Position numbers and translations under genes: made by a program
Assembly (NCBI GenBank): GCA_009741485.1
Contig: CM019237.1
Location: 45,539,190-45,603,189 of the forward strand
Length of the DNA: 64,000 nucleotides
Source of the DNA: Malurus cyaneus samueli
Lineage: Eukaryota; Chordata; Aves; Passeriformes; Maluridae
Reading direction: 5' to 3'
The notes under the pieces: model-generated
Databases searched by the model: none
What the model saw: the letters and a program-made list of their open reading frames with translations, nothing else
Told to the model about the DNA's origin: nothing
Shown here: positions 25,421 to 37,789 of the stretch, piece by piece
Position numbering within the stretch: the first letter of the stretch is position 1
How the letters are laid out: each line of letters begins with the position of its first letter

Positions 25421-25503
25421 CTTTTATAGCAGCGCGGCGGGGCTGATTGGTTCGCTTCCGAGCCCGCCCCCCCCTCCTGCTCTCACCGCTCGGCTTGTGT
25501 TCT
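25421..25503 (-). promoter_or_regulatory. H1 promoter: TATA, CCAAT and near-match H1 box
   Basis: On the minus strand CTATAAAAG covers 25429-25421, a CCAAT box lies at 25450-25446 directly upstream, and GAACACA at 25503-25497 is a one-base mismatch to the AAACACA H1 box at about the usual distance. A C/G-rich Sp1-like run lies between. Confidence 0.85.
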
Positions 25504-27729
25504 TCTGTCGCCTCAAAAAAAGTGTTTTTTCCTTAAAAAAAAAGTGATCGCGGCACCCCGTTTCTTAGCCTTTTTGCTGAGGACACACAATAATTTTGTC
25601 TTGCGGCGTTTCTTTCAGCCGAGACTTGAAATGAGTTTCAGGCAAGTCAATAATCATCGAGTTTAACGATTGTATGAAGAGCTGGACCGTAAGATTTTTG
25701 TTTCTCCTTTTGAATTAAAACCTCGCTTCTGACACCACTGTCTTAGTGACATCGGATACATGTTTCTGAGAGAGTTTTTCATCAACGCGCTGCAAAATGA
25801 GGGTAATCTTGAGACCCTGTCTTACAGTAAATTTACTTTGTAAAGATACAAATAACACAAAGTAGTCACTCTCCTCTGTATCTGGGTTATGAGTTGTTTT
25901 CCATAATACATCTTCATCTCTTCAAAATAATGAAACCTTTGGACATGGTGCCCTATTTAGCTCTAGTCGGAGCTGATAAAAAGTAAAAGAAAAATACTTT
26001 TCACAAGATATATTAACCTGAAAAGCAGCTCTCTGAAGTCATCAGCTATCTTTAAAATCCCATAATAACACATAGAGATTCCTTCTCTTTCTCTCTGGGT
26101 TTTCTGCATCGTTCTATTAATACTTTAATGGACTATATTCCCATTTTTTCTCCATAATGCTTCTTTCGGGAACGCACAGTAGATAAACACATTCATTTGT
26201 ACATCTTTATTTTAAGACCGTGTTTATTTTTGTGCTTATTTTTACATTTTAGTTCAGGAATTTTGTCAGCCACAATCAGCAATTTTACAAAATGGAAAAC
26301 AAAATAAAATCAAAATATAGTGTACATGTTTTCTTTATGAAAAACAGAAGTAAAGCTGCAGGCATTTATTTAATAAAATAATATTATTGAAGTGACTTAA
26401 TCAAACCATTTTCTCCTCAGAACTCCGAACTGCTGAGAGAAGCAAGGGCATGGCTTTTCCCAGGAGGGGCTGAGTTTTGTGATGTGGGATAAACTGAATA
26501 TACATTAAAATTATTTTTTCTTGCAATGAGTTGTATATAGCAAAGTGTCATATTTGAACATTTGTAGAGCACTGTGGGAAAGAATAGGAGACCCTGGTGA
26601 TTGTTTCATATGCATGCAAAAGCAGTTATTTGGCTTCTTTCACTTTACCTTTTGATAATATGATATCACACAGTGTCTTATGAAGTTTTGGTGGTGGTGG
26701 GGTCAGTTTTAAGAACTTGTCAGTGGCACAAGATAATCTTGACCAGGGTGTACTTAAAGCCTGTCAAGAGATGTGATGGCATTTCAGAGAGGTTTTTTTC
26801 TAGGGAAGACAACCGGTAGAATAACATGAGAGAGAATAAAAGCAGAAGATGATGTGAATTTGGTTTTGTCCTGCTGCTGTATCTCATAGTAGTTTCACCT
26901 GCTGAACCTGCTGTGAATTTTGGGTTGTGACCTACATTATCACAGATATCAATCTCTTGGGAAGGACACATATCAGTGGGGAAATTTTCTGGGTGATAAC
27001 TCTGTAGCATACATAGTCCACCAAATTCTGTATCTCAATCCACTCTAATCACTCAGTCTCTGGTAGCTTTTCCTTTAAATTCTTTTGAAGCTTTGCAAAT
27101 GCATTTTCTGGGTTTAGGCTAGGCTACTATCATTCTTCCAAACACCTGATGTAGCACAGCACAGTCCTGGAGCATTCTATATTCTTTCCTAAAAGCTATT
27201 TTTCCTGGTCCTCAAATTTTGAATGCCTATATGGACTTTTTAAATTTTGTTTTTCACAACCATAGACAGTTTTAGGCTCAGGAAGGAAGGAAATACAAAG
27301 AGATGTTGCAAAGGTTGTCAGGTGGAGGAGGGGAAGGAGAAATAAGTTTAATTCCTTTAATTCAATGGGTAAACTTTCTTTAAAAAAAAGTTGATTGCTT
27401 CAAATATAACTGTCAAGAAAAAGATCTTAACTTTTTTTTCTGATATGAAGCTTTAGTCAATGATGTAGTCAATAAAAACAAAATTATTTCTGTTGTCTTT
27501 TTTTCCCTGAAAAATATAGTCAAGCTAACAAAACATTTACTAAATACCAGCTGGCTTTGGGATGATTAGTTGAAGGATCAGGAGGACAAGTAGTAATTTC
27601 TTTGATCCTTCCAGTAACAGAATACTTATTGAATACAGTGGACTGAGATATTTGGAAGTGGTATACCGGGAAGAAGTTTTCTCCTCCTGCTGGAAACTTA
27701 ACAAGTAGGACTGTCACCTTCTATAACAG
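25504..27729. other. AT-rich spacer, no gene seen
   Basis: Contains A-rich runs at 25515-25545 and no open frame with recognisable similarity. No histone stem-loop or relic was found. Confidence 0.5.
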
Positions 27730-29069
27730 CTATGAGGCCCTGAAAGTAGAAGGGCAGACAGCTGATGAGATCAGTCCTTCTGGGACAGCACTGTCTGTAC
27801 CCCACGTCAAGACCTCCTCATTGAGAGGAAAAGAAGGGTAATTGTAAGTAGGGACTGCCTTCTAAAGGGAACCCAAAGCCTGATATGTCAGCCAGACTGA
27901 TTCTCACAGGTCAGGCACAAAGAGCTAGAGTGAATGAGGTAACATCAGGCTGGTGACCTCTCACTAGTGGGGTTCTGCAGATCCCCATCCTCATCCTGTT
28001 CTCTTCAACATCCTCCCTACCACCTCGGATGCAGGGCTCAAAGGAATACTGTTTGCCAATGACACTGAACTGGGAGGAGCTGTCAACTCACTCAAGTGCG
28101 GACAGGCCCTGCAGAGAGAGCTCAACAAATTGGTGTGATGGGCAATCATCAACCATGGGAAGTTTAACAAGGGTGAGTGCTGGAATTTGCACCTGGGACA
28201 GGGCAATCCTGGTTGTGTGTAGAGACTGGGGAATGAGAGGCTGGAAAGCAGTGCCGTGGAAAGGGACCTGGGGGTCCTGGTTGGTGGCAAGCTGAAGATA
28301 AGCCAGCAGTGCCCTGGCAGCCAGGAAGGCCAACCCTGTCCTGGGGGCATCAGGCACAGCATCACCAGCCGGGCAAGGGAGGGGATTGTCCCCCTCTGCT
28401 CTGAGCTGGGGCGGCCTCACCTCGAGTGCTGGGGACAGTTTTGGGTGCCGCAATATAAAAAAGGCATGAAGTCATTAGAGAGCATCTGGAGAAATGCCAC
28501 AATGATGGTGAAAGATCTTTAGGAAAACATTCTTACGAGGAGGGGCTGAGGTCACTTGGTCGCTTGGTTCAACGAAGAGGAGGGGAGGGGAAGGGAAGAG
28601 AAGAGAAAGGAGAAGAGAAGAGAAAAGAGAAGAGAAGAGAAGAGAAGAGAAGAGAAGAGAAGAGAAGAGAAGAGAAGAGAAGAGAAGAGAAGAGAAGAGA
28701 AGAGAAGAGAAGAGAAGAGGGGAGACCTCATCACAGCCTGCAGCTTCCCTGTGAGGGGAAGGGGAGGGGCAGACACTGATCTCTTAATTTCTGTGACCAC
28801 TGACAGGACTCAAGGAAATGGCATAAAGCTGCATCAGTGAGATTTTGGTTGGATGTCAGGAAAATGTTCTTCACCCAGAGGGTGGCTGGACACTGGAACA
28901 GCTCCCCAGGGAAGTGGTCACAGCACCAAGCCTGACAGAGCCCAAGAAGCATTTGGGCAACACTCTCAGGTGCATGGTGGAACTCTTGGGGGGTCCTGCA
29001 CACATAAGCAGGACAATCCTGATGGATCACATCCAACTCAGCATGTTCTATGATGTTATGATTTTATGA
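27730..29069 (+). mobile_element. CR1 LINE fragment, plus strand, 3' part
   Basis: From about 27900 the sequence follows the CR1 reverse-transcriptase region and 3' end. GGGGTTCTGCAG at about 27968, a decayed TTTGCCAATGACAC stretch near 28050 and GGACCTGGGGGTCCTGGTTG at about 28263 are characteristic. The 3' untranslated region, with TTGGATGTCAGGAAAATGTT and CCCAGGGAAGTGGT, ends in the CR1-type short tandem TTCTATGATGTTATGATTTT at about 29045-29069. Stop codons and indels make it inactive. A purine pentamer repeat interrupts it at about 28570-28730. The piece from 27730 to 27900 is less certainly CR1. This is the typical avian LINE. Confidence 0.88.
28600..28720 (+). repeat. pentanucleotide microsatellite (GAAGA)n
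   Basis: An almost perfect run of the pentamer GAAGA/AGAGA, bordered on the left by less regular AGGGG/GAAAG units from about 28574. It sits inside the CR1 element, between the coding part and the 3' untranslated part. Confidence 0.97.
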
Positions 29070-29177
29070 AATTTTTCCTACGTTCAGCCAGGAATTCAAA
29101 GACTCCTTTTTCTCCTATTCTGGTATGGATAAATGCATTCAGGAAGATGCTTCCAATGAATACATGAGACTTGGTTC

Positions 29178-31130
29178 TCCACAGAATCATATCATGATTT
29201 GTGTTGGAAGAGTCCTTCAAAGATATTATCTAGACCAACTTCTTTGTCATGGGCAAGGACCAGATTGCTCAAGGACTTAACCCACCTTGCTTTGGAATCT
29301 TCTACAGAAGGCACCAACACCTTCTTTTGGCAACCTGTTTCAGTGTATCCTACCACCCTCATAAGGAAAAATTTCTTCCTTGGAACCTATATAAATCTCC
29401 CTTTTTTCTATTTTTAAAACCTTGCCCCTTGCCCTGTCACTACATACCTTGGCGAAAAGTCTTTGACTGTCTTTCTTATAAGGGCTCTTCATATATCAAA
29501 AGGCCACACTTGACATCGCCCCAGATCCTTGTCTTCTCCAGGCCAACCAACCATTGCTCTCCTGGCTTTCCTTCATGGAAGAAGTGTTCTGGCTCCCTGA
29601 TCATTTTCATGGCCCTTCTCTGGACCTCCTCCAAGATTTCCTTGTACTGGGACTCCAGATGTGGATGCAGTACTCCAGGTGAGGTCTCATTAGAGTGGAG
29701 TGTAAAGAGAATCAGTCCCTCCCCCTGTTAGCCATGCTTCTTTTTATGCAGCCAAGGATACAACTGGCTTCCTGGGCTACAAATGCACATTGCTGCCTCA
29801 TGACAAATTTTTCATCCACCCGTAACTCCATGTCTTTCTCTGCAGAGTTGCTTGCAATCAGTTCATCCTGCAGTCTCTACTGATATTTGGAAGGCCCTGA
29901 CCTGGATGTAGGGCTGTGCATTTGGCCTTGTTGGACTTTTTGAGGTTCACATGGGTCCACTCCTCAAGCCTGCCAAGGTCCCTCTGCATGGGATTCCTTC
30001 CCTCCAGTAAATCAGTGGCACCACTGAGTGTGGTGTCATCCACAAACTCACTGAGAGTGCACTCGATCCCTTTTTGTTATTGATGAAGATATTAAACAAT
30101 ATCGGTGTTACAACTATATCTGCCAGTTCCCTGAGGATTTTGGGATGAGTCCTGTTAGGTTCCATGGATTTGTGTATATTCAGATTCCTCAGATGGTCTT
30201 GAACCTGATCTTTTCTTGCAGTAGGAGGGACTTTGTTCCCCCAGTCAATAACTTGAGGTTCATTGGCTTAGGAGATGGGAAAGAGAGACTTCCAGTGGAA
30301 ACTCAGGCAACAAATTTGTTGAGTACCTCAGTCCTCTCTATGCCAGTAGTCACTAAATCTCCTTTTTATTTTATTGTGGGCACATTTTCTTTAGTCTTCC
30401 TTTTGTGATCAAAGTACCTACAGAAGCCCTCACTATTTTTAACACCTCTTGTCACATTCAATACCAGCTGTACTTTAGCTTTTCTGACTCCTTCTCTACA
30501 CACCCAGACAGCATTCCTCTGGGAATGGATTCTTCTCAGGATATATGTCCCTGCTTCTACTGTCAGTGCATTTATTTCTTGTGCTTCGGTTAGACTAGAA
30601 GGTCCTTACTCAGCCTTCCACCTTCCTAGCCTGCTGTGTTACATGTGGGATTCAAGTGCTCCTCATCTATGAGACAAATGGCCATAAATAGCTATCCTGC
30701 TCCTTTATCCCTGAGGGCAGTTTCCCGGGGGGTTCCATCCCCTATTTTCTTAAACAACTCAATATTTACTAAATTATTAAAAGGGCCCAGTCTTTATGAT
30801 TTGCCTGGCCCATGTCCCTCAAATTTGTGATAGGTCATGGCTCAGGCAGCAGCCCAGGTTGCCACCATTCTTGACCTCTTCAATTAGTTAATTTTTATTG
30901 GCAAGAATAGATCAAGTAGTGCTTCTCCTCTGATTTTACTTCCTTTCACCTGGATTAAAAAAATATCCTCAGCATGTTCTAGGAGTCTCCTGGATAGCTC
31001 ACAGCTTTCTGTGTTGCTTTCCCAGCCAATGTCCCCAACAGGAGCCTGTGACTATGACGCAACCTGTAATTGAAGAAAGAAAACTTCATCAACATCCTCC
31101 TTTTGATTGTGTGGCCTGGGGTAAGTACCA
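29178..31130 (-). mobile_element. CR1 LINE fragment(s), minus strand
   Basis: Read on the minus strand, 29240-29178 is the CR1 3' end (the plus strand shows CAGAATCATATCATGATTTG and TGTTGGAAGAGTCCTTCAAA). The body follows leftward to rightward in reverse, including a reverse-transcriptase piece reading TPILFNIFINNKKG at about 30105-30060. Near 30960-31060 the sequence resembles the CR1 endonuclease region. It is damaged throughout and may be two insertions. Its 3' end faces that of the plus-strand CR1, about 110 bp away. Confidence 0.8.
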
Positions 31131-32162
31131 GTCATGAGGTTTCCTTTGTTGGCTTGGCCTCTAATTTTTTACCGAAAGCTCTCAACTATTCACCATTGTT
31201 TTTCTAAGAAAGTTCTGTGCAATCAACCCACTTTTTTTCAGAGGGACACTTGCCCCCACCCTTCTTTCCGGACATTTCTGAACAGTTTATAGGCATCAAT
31301 TTCAGCACTTCAGTCTTATGATTAATTTCACCTAGTGAACGATGACTGTAACTGACTTTGAGTGTTTGCTCAGGAGGATATATGGAAATATCTTTCTCAC
31401 AGATGCATCTGAGGAGGCAGGACTACAGCATATACATGTATATGTCAAATACTGATCAAGATCACGCATTGACCCTGCAGATGCAAAGCCCCATAAATAT
31501 ATTTTTCACCTGCCTAAGGCTGTACAATAACTTCAATATTTTCTCAAGCCCTCCCTGATGCTTGTGCTACTGAGCAATCATACTTCATATGTGTTGTGCA
31601 GATAAATTCATTCTGACTTATGAACAAAACCACCATAACTAAAGTCTTAGAGTTACTCAAGATAAATCTGCCCTTGATGTAATTGCAGACTTTGGGTGGT
31701 TTGAAAGTTCTCTTTTGTCCATACGTGATGGATTTTATTTAAAATTGATTTATCATGGTATTCTAAACCATAAGATATTGTTACATGAGTGAAAAACTTC
31801 ACATCTCAATTGGGAAGAACTTATACATATTGTGCAGTTTCCAGCAAATTACTCTTCCCCATGATAAAAGCTTTTTTTTTTATTCATAAGGATTTAAAAG
31901 CCCCAGACAGAATAGTAGTCAATTAAAATAAGAAATCTGTCACAGAAGTATGGTAGACATTAGTCAGGAAATTTAGGTATTATGAGGGCATCCATAGATA
32001 CAGCTTGCTTTTTTTTAACTAACTTTTTACAAAAATACTCAGAATTTTTAGACAGTATATTTTGATTCAAAACAAAAGATAAACAATTCCTTGATCATTC
32101 CAGACCCCAGTGTTTTTGATAATTTCTGGTCTCAGTTAAGGGATAATTCCAATTTGGTTCAG

Positions 32163-32197
<35 letters not shown>

Positions 32198-34039
32198 CAT
32201 CAATCAATCCATCAGTCAAAGTACTATGCTTCTTCTTAATATTTAATGTTTCTATGTGATATAAAGATAATATATATGAAAATGCTACTGTATTGCATTA
32301 ATTTGTATGTGTGTATTACAGGTTTAATCAGTAGTCATGTGAATGTGATATTTCCTTTGCTGTTGCACACTTCGTGCATGTTACTTGGGACATATTTGGA
32401 CTGCTGTTTCTTGCTCTGTGCTTTAGGAAAGAGCAGCTCTTTCCCACTGAGGGAAGGAGGGAACACTCCTTCCTAAACCATCCACTTCACAAACACCCTC
32501 AGCAAAGGTGACTGCAACACAGGGCTGAGATACCATTCATACTTCAAGATGGTGAGAACAAAATTTTTGTTTTGACTTCTGCCTGGCTTCTGCAACTGTG
32601 AGTCTGCTTTGTCAGAGTGAAGTGAGAAGTTACAAGTGGTACACTTTTTTGTGGAACTGAACTGTCCTGTAACATCTCCTACAAACCATAAGCATTACAG
32701 ACAGAGACTGAGTGGCTGAGTCACTCCCTAGCTGCCTGGTGCCTTGGCTCAGAAGACATGCAGTTGATGGTGGAAAGCAATTCTACAAGGATGGGAAGAG
32801 GACTATTAACTGCAGTAATTTAAACGTGGAAGGCATCTGAGCTACTCTTACTCCTTGTTGGTTACAACCAATGAGCATCAGAGCATTGCAGGTGAGCATT
32901 GAGAAGAAAGCTGAGACACTGGAAAGCTGATATTCGTGGGTCCTTCCCAGATATTTTCAGGCTGAGAAGATCTATTTTCATTTCAGAAGGAGCTTGTGGT
33001 CCTCCCTCTTCAGGAAGTCATAGTCGGTTTTTTCTCCTAGGAGCCACTTTGAATGTTTGTTACAGTCCCTAACTGCTGTTTCCTTTCTCTCATTCCTCAA
33101 CAAAAACCCCAGACATTACAGCACTGCCGATTGTTCTGGAGGCTTCTCTGCATGCAGCCCTGATATTCACAGAATATACAAATTTCATCCACAGAATGAC
33201 ATCAGCACAATCAGTAGGACATAACTATGACCTATCTTATTTTCAATGATTCTTTCCCTTAACCTGGCTCATGAAAACACTCGCTGGCCCACCTTTTGGT
33301 AGGACTACTGCAGAGGAAAGTGTGGGGAAATCACCAGCATCTACTTCCCTACAGGATGCTGCCAACTATCACTTGGACATAAAGACACTTGGGGCAGGTG
33401 CTCAGTGCAGCTCAGCTTTGACTCACTGGTTCCCCTGGGACATCTTTATCTCCTCAGGATGGGATGCATTTGCCTCTTCCACTCGCTCTCTCCTCGACCA
33501 TCTCACCCAGATAACTAGAACCAAGGCAGCAAGAGGGGTTACTACTTTGTTTAGTTGGACAAAGAAATAGCCTGTCATCTCTAGTGCATTAGAATACCCA
33601 TCTTAAGCTTCTCCTGTCTATGCTGCCCAGAACAATGTCCAGCACATTCCTTGGCTGAGTTGCTGCAGATCAAAACCACATTTCAATGCCATAAATCAGG
33701 TATCTGGACATTTAATGCAATGAGGAAGAGGTGGATGGTTTATGTTCCGTAATGATGGGCACTGCTCACACCCTGTAAGGAAGTGTCCTTCTCTTGGAGG
33801 GAGAGTGGGGATGAGAAATTGTGGGTATATAGCAACTTCCAGGGAATAACAAACAGGAGGCACCTCCAGAGGGTGAGATGGATTAAAAGAATGACAGAAG
33901 GAGTAGAGGAAGAAAAGAGAACAGGCAGAACAGGCCGATAACCATTACTACTGATACCTGTGATACTTTGAAGCCAGTACATGTAGAAGTAGATGTAATG
34001 CTGATATTGCATAATCTGGCTGCTGTAATAGCAGCGATA
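31131..34039. other. spacer, no gene seen
   Basis: AT-rich sequence with no recognisable coding region or histone relic. The only distinct feature is the tetranucleotide repeat at 32162-32215, listed separately. Confidence 0.5.
32162..32215 (+). repeat. tetranucleotide microsatellite (ATCA)n
   Basis: About 13 copies of ATCA, with two copies changed to ATCC near the right end. Confidence 0.97.
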
Positions 34040-34400
34040 TGCCACAGAACCACAGACTGGGAAAGGTTGTAAAAGACTACAATGGGTCATCTGGTCCAAC
34101 CTCCCTGCCCAAGCAGGGTCATCCTAGTACCCATTGAACAGATTAGTTCCAGATGGTTCTTGAGTATTTCCAGTGAGAGAAACTCCACATCTCTGGGCAA
34201 TCTGTTCCAGTGTGATGTCAGCCGCATGGTAAAGAAGCTCCCCCCTATATTCAGCCTGTGCATCAGTTTCTGCCTCTTGTCGTATTGCTTGGCACCACTG
34301 AGAAGAGCCTGGCTTCATCCTCTTGATACCTTCCCTTCAGATAAATGCACACACTGATAAGGTCCCCTCTCAGTCATCTTTATGAAAACTCAAGGGGACC
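34040..34400 (-). mobile_element. CR1 LINE 3' end, minus strand
   Basis: The plus strand shows the reverse of a CR1 3' region: CACAGAACCACAGACTGGGA, then TGGTCCAACCTCCCTGCCCA, then CTGGCTTCATCCTCTTGATA and AAGGTCCCCTCTCAGTC. Only the last roughly 350 bp of the element are present, a common 5' truncation. Confidence 0.85.
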
Positions 34401-36320
34401 CTGATATTTTCCCAATATCAGATATTTGAGAAAGTGGTGGTATGTTGAGGTAAAAAAAGTGATCTCTGCAGAATCATGCTGATGTGTCAGGCACTGCTTG
34501 GAAGGGGCTGATATTTTATTCATTCCTCATAACTCTGCTATCATCACTAATTGACTTGACGGCAAGAGATGTGTACATCATGGCAATTTGAAAGGGAAGA
34601 ACACTTCATGTTAAGTCTAATTTAGGTTCATTAAATACATTCCTAGATGAATAAATAAGTTCATCGATGTTTGTGGAGAGCAGTAGGAGAGGGCTGCCCC
34701 TCAGAGGTGGTTGAGCTGAAAGAAGAAAGGGACAGCTGGGCAGGAAGGGCCATTCTGTGACCAAGGACACAGCCATGCAGCACCTGTGCATGGTGACTGG
34801 GGCAGAGGTTGTCACAGTGACTGGAGACAGCCATACTGTCCTGGATCACTGGGTAGGTCTACTGGGATGAGAGTGGAATGAGGTTGAGCTGGGAAATTTG
34901 AGCCAGTGGAGTCAGAGCTGTGCAGGAACAACAGGTAAAACCTGAGACTGAATGCAACCCCAAAGTCAAGATGTTAAAACCAGTAGGTGGAGGGCAAGAC
35001 CTCGAGAAAACCTGAAAAACAAGTTACCTTCAAGGCTGGCAAAGGAAAAAGGAGAAAAATGTCCAACCAACAAGATGTTTCCCTTATGGGAACAGAATCT
35101 TCTTGGATGCAGAAGTTAAAGCAGAAATGCAATTAAATCTTTCTGTACATAGTTACTGTGATGAGTAAAGTGTTTTTGCTTGGCATTGCCAACCCAGGGT
35201 TGTATTTTCCATCGTGTGGAGCCGGCAGTGGAGACTGACTTCCCTTCTAGATGCCAGTGTTCAGGAAATCAGTTCTTCCATAAACCTGAAAGCACAGAAG
35301 TTAGGAGAGGAACAGACTGGTCAAATATTTCTGTGGGCTGCTCCTTCCAGAAAGACAATAGTTTGAAAGAACAAAAGAGTGTTAAAATCCTTGTCTTTTG
35401 ATGTGGAAATGTTTGTCTTTCCCATTTCCTTGATACCTGGTTGGTACATCCACCCTGAGCATTGAGTTTAGCATACTCGTTTACAGCTCTTAACAGATTT
35501 TTTGTCTATAAAGACATCAAACTAATTTTGGTAGCTCCTATGATTTAGCTCCCTATGGATGCAGTTTGATAAGCAATTCCCAAAGAAAAAAAATGATTTA
35601 TACTGCCTGGGTCGATTTGGCATTGTTTTTTAGTGTGGCTTTTTTAATTATTGTGGTGGTCGGGGTTTGTTTGTGTGTTGTTGTTCGGGTTTCTGTGTGG
35701 GGGTTCTTTTTGTTGTTTGGGTGTTTGTGTGTTGAGTTTTTGTTGTTGGTGGTTTTTGTTTGTTTTTTTTTTTCTTTAAACTGTTTCTTCTGGGGCTGAT
35801 TCCAGCTGTTACTCACCACCTCTTTCCATGGCACTCAGCTTTTTTCTCCGTGCAAAACACCATATCAATCAGTGCCTACTAGGGAGAAGATTTTAACAGA
35901 TGATCAATAGCAGAAAGATGATCCATCAGCAAAAATCCAGTGAGAAGAGTGTTTTAATTTAGATTCTTTTTATCTCAATTTTATAAAAAAAAATCCTGGG
36001 ACTAAGCAACTTTTCTAGATCGTATGCAAGCAAAAGTGTTAAATTGGTTGGTAAAATATTTGTATATAACAGTGATGATTACCATGACTTTGTGGAGAGA
36101 AAGCACTTCATACCACCACTGAGAAGGGGAGCTTTATCTCCACCTCGTGCCAAGATATTTTCACCTTAAGAGACTGTATGAGACTACTCTTGGAAAGCTG
36201 AGGATAACATAAAAGGGATAGTGTTATAAAGTTAGGATAACTAATGTGTTGATTATGCAAAGTGTGGCTTCACTGCCGAATCTGTGCATAGGTGTGCTGC
36301 TGACAGAAGGAGATTGGGGG
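34401..36320. other. spacer with a TG-rich low-complexity tract
   Basis: No gene seen. At 35640-35800 the plus strand is almost only T and G (TTTGTTTGTGTGTTG-like runs), a low-complexity tract without a regular period. Confidence 0.55.
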
Positions 36321-36329
36321 GGAGTGTTC

Positions 36330-37560
36330 TCCTAAGTGACATCTGAGAGGGGGCTTTGGGCTGCAGAAGGGAATAGTGCCGGGATGCTCTGGCGCTGCCT
36401 ACGCGGATAACTCCGTGCTACAAGGAGCGAAGGGATACCGAGAACTTCACGCTGTCTCTTCACTGCGGCTGTGCCGGAACCTCCCTCCCGCTCCGGCCAG
36501 ACATCCCTGCCACGGCCCTGTGTGCGCACGGGGCTCGAAGCTGCAATTGCAGCCATCGTGGAGAGGACATGGAGCGTGTCGGACCAGCACGGGAAAATGT
36601 AGACGGTGGAGGCTGGTAATGAGCGGCCAGACTGACAGCCGGGGTCCTACTGTGATTCAGCTCTGAGCCTGACCATCGCATGTTCCCCTATCCGATTTCT
36701 CAATTTGTGCCTATTTCCCCCATGTATGGGCTCCACCACAGATCTCGGCAGCTACAAATGGAGACACAGGGAGGATCTGAGGAGGAGTTTAATACTTCCA
36801 TACGAGATAAGGCGCTGAATTTATTTCAGCAGTTCCCACACTTAGAAAACTTTCACGTACCATCGCTTTTCAGTCAATACCCAGCCAAGACAGAGACTCA
36901 GAACCAAAAGGAAAAGCAAGGGCAGATTTGCCGTCAGCCCCACGGCAGTGCCTCCTGGACAGGACGGGCTAGCCAGGGTGCAGCGGCCGGGGAAAGGGGC
37001 TGCTCTGGGACACAATGGGGGTGTGCACAATCCGTCTGTTTCCACACAGACCGCTGAAGCCCGTTAAGGGTTAAATTGGGGGACATTAGTATGACAGTTC
37101 AAGGGCGGCTCAAGAAACAGAAGGTAATTAACATCAGCATTTCCGGAAAGGAATAGCCAGATGAGACAGGCAGAAATTCGTCACGGGAATGTGCGTGTAA
37201 TTAACATCTCAGTTGCAAAGCCGGTGGCGGAGGGAAGCCGGGAGCGCCGCCGCGAGCAGAGCACGGCGGGACGCGGCGCCGGGGCCAGAGCGGAACGAGC
37301 CTGGGCTTTAGGTAGAGCGCTGTCGCAGAGCTCCTGATGGCAGCGGGCACCTTCGTGGCCAGCTTGTCTTCTCTTGGCTGCACGGGGGTGGGTCTGACCG
37401 CCGAGCGAGCGTCGGGCAAGGAGGGAAGGGCCGGCAGCGCCGTGCTCTGTAAATGGGAACGTACAATTCTGGTTGTCACCCCGCGCTGCGCTGCCGCGGC
37501 TTGTGCAAGCTGGACGACGAAACGCGGAATGAAACCGCTAAATTATGATCTAGTGAATTG
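36330..37560. other. CpG-rich stretch without a recognised gene
   Basis: Base composition shifts to GC-rich with many CpG dinucleotides, strongest at 36360-36640 and 37210-37540, resembling a promoter island. No histone sequence, stem-loop or TATA/CCAAT set is seen. An open frame at 36680-37057 (plus, 125 codons, starting MFPYPISQFVPISPMYGLHH) and one at 37337-37660 (plus, 107 codons) are the longest; I recognise neither and see no proof that they are coding. It could be the promoter of a noncoding RNA or a remnant of a retroelement. Confidence 0.4.
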
Positions 37561-37789
37561 CACAATACATTCACTCCCACGTCAAGAGACCCGATGTCTC
37601 CTTCCAAGTGCTCAAGAGTCCCGACACGGGGTACTTACTTGCACGGGGTACTTGCAGTGAACTCTCGACAGCCCATTGCTGCGTTTCAGTACTCTGCTTC
37701 GTACAGCGTACTCATCCTTCACTTTCTGAACGTTCCATAATAAGTTTACCATTAAAAGATATGCAGACATATACACACTGTGTTTCTGA

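Noticed and set aside
28552..28840. Open frames through the GAAGA microsatellite on both strands
   Set aside because: A five-base repeat without stop codons gives open frames in every phase; the products are just low-complexity repeats.
29249..29731. 160-codon open frame
   Set aside because: It is antisense to the CR1 element and carries no domain of its own.
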